From Campylobacteraceae bacterium (GTDB lineage: Bacteria; Campylobacterota; Campylobacteria; Campylobacterales; Sulfurovaceae), in assembly GCA_027002755.1 (NCBI GenBank), contig JALWZI010000178.1:1-16217 (forward strand): a stretch of DNA of 16,217 bases. Reading direction: 5' to 3'. The notes beneath the pieces are model-generated. The model was not told where the DNA came from. It made no database searches and was given only the letters and a program-made list of their open reading frames with translations. Shown piece after piece: positions 12,671 through 16,217 of this stretch; the stretch's first letter is position 1; each line of letters opens with the position of its first letter. The position numbers and the translations under genes were made by a program.

Positions 12671-13831
12671 CTATCCTATCATAGATGCGTTGACGGCGTC
12701 GGCACAGACGGCGGCGGAGCTGAAGGCCCACTGGAAGTTGTATCCTCCCAGTTCTCCGGTCACATCCAGGACTTCCCCGACGAAATAGAGCCCCGGCATC
12801 CGCCGGCTCTCCATCGTCCGCGGGTCCACCTCCTCGGTGGAGACCCCGCCCCGGGTCACCTCCGCTTTGGAATAGCCGAAGGTCCCTGCCGGTGCGAAAC
12901 GGTAGTCGTGGAGCCCCTCCAGCCGTTCCCACGCCGAAGCGTTCAGATGCCGGCAGGGGCCGTCGGAGATCTCCAGATGTTCCAGAAAGGCTTTGGCCGC
13001 CCGTCGGGGAAGCGGCAGGAGAGTACTGAGATGTTTCTTTTCACTTCGCAAAAGACCGAGATCCACCCCGGGAAGAAAATCGACGGAGATCTCCCCCCGC
13101 TCCCACCAGAGCGAGGCGTTGAGCACCGCCGGTCCGCTGATCCCCCGGTGGGCAAAGAGCAGCCGGTCCCGCCAGCGCCGTTCTCTCACCCGGATCTCCA
13201 CCTCCGTCGCCACACCGCTGAGGCTTTTGAAAAAGCTCTGCGCCGGCTGAAGGGTCAGCCCCACCAGGGCCGGGGCAGGCCGAACGATCCGGTGGCCGGT
13301 GCCTTCCGCGATCTCCAGGCCGATGGCACTGGCCCCAAGCTTCGGAAAGCTGAGCCCGCCCGAGGCCACCGCCAGGCGGCGGGCCTGCAGAGACTCACCC
13401 CGCTCCGAAACCAGACGGAAGCCTCCTGCCTCCTGCCGAACTTCTCTCACCCGAAAAGCGTTGAGAAGTTCGACACCCGAAGCGGCTTCCCGCAATGCCC
13501 GGATCACCGCCGGGCTCCGGTCGACGCAGAAGTATTGCGCCCCCTTCTCCCGCCGGGTCTTCACCCCCCGCTGCCGGAACCACTCCAACAGCCACTGCTG
13601 ATCGTAACGCTTCAACACCGGACGGATAAAGGAGGGATCACCCCGGTAACGCTCCATACCGATATGGGCATTGGTCAGGTTGCAGCGTCCACCGCCGCTG
13701 ACGGCGATCTTGGCCCCCGGTTCCCGATTGCCCTCGATCAGCACCGCCGAGACCGACGGGTCCAGACGGGCGGCGAGCATCAATCCCGAGGCGCCGCCCC
13801 CCAGGATCGCCAGATCGTAGTACCTTCTCAA
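12671..13831 (-). CDS. HI0933-family NAD(P)/FAD-dependent oxidoreductase (YhiN-like)
   Basis: This 386-aa flavoprotein belongs to the HI0933/YhiN family. It starts with a Rossmann FAD-binding motif GGGASG at 11-16, followed by the family hallmark SGGGRCNLTN at 45-54, and ends with G-E-V-L-D-V-T-G...GGYNFQWAFSSA, which closes the FAD site. Length fits the family (about 390-400 aa). The natural substrate of these enzymes is not established. The start is a TTG at 13831, 7 bp after the stop of the upstream coiled-coil gene; no ATG or GTG is available in frame before the essential Rossmann strand, so TTG is the best choice, probably helped by translational coupling because the Shine-Dalgarno is weak. 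It is followed at 4 bp by the DUF4282-like gene. Confidence 0.88.
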   Translation of the reverse strand: MRRYYDLAILGGGASGLMLAARLDPSVSAVLIEGNREPGAKIAVSGGGRCNLTNAHIGMERYRGDPSFIRPVLKRYDQQWLLEWFRQRGVKTRREKGAQYFCVDRSPAVIRALREAASGVELLNAFRVREVRQEAGGFRLVSERGESLQARRLAVASGGLSFPKLGASAIGLEIAEGTGHRIVRPAPALVGLTLQPAQSFFKSLSGVATEVEIRVRERRWRDRLLFAHRGISGPAVLNASLWWERGEISVDFLPGVDLGLLRSEKKHLSTLLPLPRRAAKAFLEHLEISDGPCRHLNASAWERLEGLHDYRFAPAGTFGYSKAEVTRGGVSTEEVDPRTMESRRMPGLYFVGEVLDVTGELGGYNFQWAFSSAAVCADAVNASMIG

Positions 13832-13838
13832 ACCCGGC

Positions 13839-14969
13839 TCAGCTGTAGAGTCTCAGGATCTGGTCGTTGACGATACGTTTGGCCCGGCGGAGCGCTTCGA
13901 CGCTCTCCCGGGTGAGCATCCCTTCCTTCGCCATGGGCGTGGCCAGGATGCGGTCGAGCTCCTGCAGAAGCTCCTGGATCTCCTCCACGGTTTGACGGGA
14001 TCGTTGATGAAGTTTCTCTAGCGTATCGGCATCTTCGATGAAGAGGGCCCGGCGCAGGGTCGCATTCTTCTCATCCAGCAGCAGATGATACTTCCGGACG
14101 GTGCGCTGCAGCTCTTTGAGATGCTCTCTCACCTGAGCCATCTTCTCTTTGCACTCCTCCTTCTTCCGACAGTAGAAGCCCGCCTCCTGGGCGATTTCCT
14201 CGGCGATGCGCTGATTGCGGGAGGCCCGTAGCGCCACCAGGACCGCATAGACGATCCAGCCGACCAGCAGAGCCGAAACCAGGGCGATGGCCGCTCCCAC
14301 GGCAGGGTTGGCCGCCTGGTCGATCAGGAGAGAGATCTTACCGGCGATGGCGGAGAAGAATCCCAGATCCGGGGTCCGATCCGGGATAGGAGAGACCCCG
14401 GCACGGGAAGCGCCGTAGAGATACCAGCCCAGCAGGGTCAGAAGCGCCGCCAGAACTCCCCAGCCGAAAGCGCTCCCTTTTCCGGAAGAGAGATCCTCGA
14501 TTACCAGAGGCTCTTCGGCGGGATTCTCCAGCTCCACTTCGGCGACCACGGCACCGGCGGGGAGCTCCCCGACTTCCAGTTCCGTAAGGATCCGGCGGCT
14601 CTCCTCCACCACCGGCATCAGCGTCGAACGCTCATACTCTTCGAATTTCGCCAGGTCGTTGCGGATGTTGGCGATACACTCTTCGATCTCGGCATCGGCA
14701 CTCTCCACCAGAGCCCGGGCCGCCTCCACCTGTTTCTGGGCCCGGGTATGTCGGTCGCCCTCCCCGGGCGGGACAACGATCTCACAGGCATCCGTCCCCG
14801 TTTCGGAGGCGGCTTCTTCCGGGGCCTCCGGGATGCGTTCCGGTGCCTGAGCCGCCGTGTCCTCCCCGACGCTTTCCGCTTCGGTCGCCGTCTCTGTCGC
14901 CTGCTCCGGGGCCTCTTCCGGCGTCTCCGCTCTCTCCTGTTCCTGCCGTACTTCCTTCTCTTCTGCCAT
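13839..14969 (-). CDS. Two-transmembrane coiled-coil protein of unknown function
   Basis: This 376-aa protein has four visible parts: an acidic Glu/Ala/Thr/Pro-rich low-complexity tail (1-60), a helical coiled-coil-like stretch (about 72-132), two membrane segments (about 168-187 and 222-247) with a short Pro-containing loop between, and a long charged coiled coil (about 250-345). With two membrane passes both coiled coils would lie on the same side, probably the cytoplasm. No catalytic motif is seen and I do not recognise the family. ATG at 14969 is chosen because AAAGGAG lies 5 nt upstream; the frame stays open about 36 codons further, but that stretch overlaps the rseP promoter region. It is the first gene of the minus-strand block and is 7 bp from the flavoprotein gene. 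Confidence 0.8.
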   Translation of the reverse strand: MAEEKEVRQEQERAETPEEAPEQATETATEAESVGEDTAAQAPERIPEAPEEAASETGTDACEIVVPPGEGDRHTRAQKQVEAARALVESADAEIEECIANIRNDLAKFEEYERSTLMPVVEESRRILTELEVGELPAGAVVAEVELENPAEEPLVIEDLSSGKGSAFGWGVLAALLTLLGWYLYGASRAGVSPIPDRTPDLGFFSAIAGKISLLIDQAANPAVGAAIALVSALLVGWIVYAVLVALRASRNQRIAEEIAQEAGFYCRKKEECKEKMAQVREHLKELQRTVRKYHLLLDEKNATLRRALFIEDADTLEKLHQRSRQTVEEIQELLQELDRILATPMAKEGMLTRESVEALRRAKRIVNDQILRLYS

Positions 14970-14998
14970 GACTGCTCCTTTGAGATCGCTTGGGATCA

Positions 14999-15004
14999 AT
15001 TGTA
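14999..15004 (-). promoter_or_regulatory. Candidate -10 box for the coiled-coil protein gene
   Basis: On the minus strand TACAAT (15004-14999) is preceded by a run of eight T residues, a layout typical of Campylobacterota sigma-70 promoters where a T-rich stretch replaces the -35. It would give a leader of about 20-25 nt. Confidence 0.5.
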
Positions 15005-15040
15005 ACAAAAAAAACTGAACCGCCTTCCGGTGCTTTTGGA

Positions 15041-15046
15041 TATAAT
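15041..15046 (+). promoter_or_regulatory. rseP: Candidate -10 box for rseP
   Basis: A consensus TATAAT lies 24 bp before the rseP ATG, with CTTTTGG upstream and no clear -35. It is back-to-back with the opposing promoter at 14999-15004, about 40 bp away. Confidence 0.55.
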
Positions 15047-15070
15047 TTTCCAAAAAATATCCGGAGTAAC

Positions 15071-16168
15071 ATGTCACTCATTTTCTATCTCTTTCTTGCA
15101 CTGGCCGCCCTATCGGTCCTGGTCTTTTTCCATGAACTGGGCCACTTCGCCGCCGCCCGGCTCATGGGGGTGACGGTGGAGCGCTTCAGTATCGGTTTCG
15201 GGCGGATCCTCAGCCGGTGGCACTGCTGCGGGACCGAATGGGCCTTCAGCGCGATCCCCCTGGGAGGCTATGTCAAGATGAAGGGGCAGGATGACAGCGA
15301 TCCGACGCTGCGCAGCAGCGACCCCGACAGCTACAACGCCAAAAGACCCTGGCAGAGGATCATCATCCTTTTGGCCGGCCCACTGGCCAACTTCGTCGTC
15401 GCCTTTTTCCTCTACCTGATCATCGCCCTGCACGGTGCTCCGCTCATCGCCGCCCGGGACTACATCCCTCCGGTCGTCGGTCAGGTCGCCCCCGAAACGC
15501 CTGCCGCCAAAGCGGGGCTGAAACCCGGCGACCGGATCCTGGCTGTCGACGGTCACCCCATCCGCTACTGGTACCAGATCGGCGAAGCGATCCAGCAGGC
15601 TCCCGAGCCGATCCTCCTGAGCATTCAGCGCGACAGCCGTCAGCTGCTGCTGAAACTTCCCACCAAGGTGGTGGAGGCCGAAAACGAGTTCCGGCAGAAG
15701 ATCCAGCGCCGCATCATCGGGATCTCTCCTGCAGTAAAACGGGATACCGTCATCCGTTTCTCCCCCTCCGAAGCCCTCTTCTACGCCTGGAACGAGACCA
15801 AAAAGGCTTCGCTGCTCATCGCCCGTGGGGTGGAGAAAATGAGTACCGGGGAGGTGGGCACGGAGAACGTGGGCGGCCCCATCACCATCTTCGACGTGAT
15901 GATGAAGTTCGCCCGGGAAGGCTTCATCTATCTGCTCTTCATCACCGCCCTCATCTCCGTCAACCTCGGCGTCCTCAACCTGCTGCCCATCCCGGCCCTG
16001 GACGGCGGGCACATTATGTTCAATCTCTACGAGATGATCACCCGGCACGAACCCAGTGAGACGGCCTACTACCGGCTGACGCTCCTGGGGTGGTTCATCC
16101 TGGGGGGCATCATGTTCCTGGGACTCTACAACGATTTTCACCGACTATTGGGAGGCGCACATGGCTGA
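15071..16168 (+). CDS. rseP: RIP metalloprotease RseP (site-2 protease)
   Basis: This 365-aa protein is an intramembrane zinc metalloprotease that cuts membrane-spanning substrates such as anti-sigma factors and signal-peptide remnants. The first membrane helix carries H-E-L-G-H at 21-25 (zinc ligands His21 and His25, catalytic Glu22). A conserved G-F-G segment and P-L-G-G-Y-V-K-M-K follow. One PDZ domain is visible (about 132-215: P-A-A-K-A-G-L-K-P-G-D-R-I). The C-terminal helix has N-L-L-P-I-P-A-L-D-G-G-H with the third zinc ligand Asp. E. coli RseP has two PDZ domains and about 450 aa, so this is the shorter single-PDZ form. ATG at 15071 has a CGGAG site and starts just before the HExxH helix as usual. 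It overlaps the next gene by 8 bp. Confidence 0.95.
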   Translation: MSLIFYLFLALAALSVLVFFHELGHFAAARLMGVTVERFSIGFGRILSRWHCCGTEWAFSAIPLGGYVKMKGQDDSDPTLRSSDPDSYNAKRPWQRIIILLAGPLANFVVAFFLYLIIALHGAPLIAARDYIPPVVGQVAPETPAAKAGLKPGDRILAVDGHPIRYWYQIGEAIQQAPEPILLSIQRDSRQLLLKLPTKVVEAENEFRQKIQRRIIGISPAVKRDTVIRFSPSEALFYAWNETKKASLLIARGVEKMSTGEVGTENVGGPITIFDVMMKFAREGFIYLLFITALISVNLGVLNLLPIPALDGGHIMFNLYEMITRHEPSETAYYRLTLLGWFILGGIMFLGLYNDFHRLLGGAHG

Positions 16169-16217
16169 GAAGATTTTAAGCAGAGAGGTTCTGGCACGCA
16201 ACCTGGATGCCGTGATC
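16161..16217 (+). CDS. Start of a gene cut by window end, possibly YggS-family PLP protein
   Basis: ATG at 16161 lies inside the end of rseP (8-bp overlap) and is preceded by GGGAGG at a 6-7 nt distance, a strong ribosome-binding site. The 19 visible codons remain open to the window end and encode a helix-like start with L-A-R-N-L-D-A-V-I. This resembles the first helix of YggS-type pyridoxal-phosphate-binding proteins, but 19 residues cannot decide it. Existence as a gene is well supported by the overlap and ribosome-binding site; identity is a guess. Confidence 0.5.
   Translation, partial: MAEKILSREVLARNLDAVI

Noticed and set aside
14970..15077. An upstream start at 15077 for the coiled-coil protein
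   Set aside because: It would cover both divergent promoters and the rseP start, while ATG at 14969 has a good AAAGGAG site.

Overview
The window looks like core chromosome of a GC-rich member of the Campylobacterota (Epsilonproteobacteria), possibly a Sulfurovum/Nitratifractor-type vent or sulfur bacterium. The basis is a short RecO of the Helicobacter/Campylobacter type (204 aa), a MurF with a long N-terminal membrane region, the murF-alpha/beta-hydrolase adjacency known from Campylobacter, and promoters with a recognisable -10 but little -35. The genus is inference. I see no rRNA, tRNA, CRISPR array, transposase, phage gene or defence system.

Left block (1-6749, minus strand): a compact unit gltB-gltD-inositol-monophosphatase-family gene-lipoprotein (cut by the window edge). 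gltB and gltD encode the two subunits of NADPH-dependent glutamate synthase and are one base apart.

Middle block (6750-8545): recO on the plus strand, whose ribosome-binding site and start codon lie inside a perfect 12-bp inverted repeat, then a small lipoprotein gene behind a 9-bp palindrome. The lipoprotein gene converges on murF. The roughly 260 bp between them hold a row of short hairpins with different stems but similar cores.

Right block (8546-14969, minus strand): read 5'->3' it is a two-transmembrane coiled-coil protein, an HI0933-type flavoprotein, a DUF4282-like membrane protein, a lipid-anchored YcbB-like L,D-transpeptidase, an alpha/beta hydrolase and murF. MurF and the L,D-transpeptidase give it a cell-wall theme. 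Spacing is tight except for 110 bp before the L,D-transpeptidase gene, which probably has its own promoter, and 287 bp before murF, filled almost entirely with short tandem and inverted repeats. Divergent from this block, rseP (site-2 intramembrane protease) overlaps by 8 bp a following gene cut off by the window end, possibly of the YggS family.

The genes are mostly ordinary housekeeping functions. The unusual material is intergenic: six degenerate arrays of 7-bp units of several different sequences, two of which contain the stop codon of the preceding gene; an 8-bp-unit array with a 14-bp inverted copy; and several mini-hairpins. I do not see a convincing new protein-coding system.
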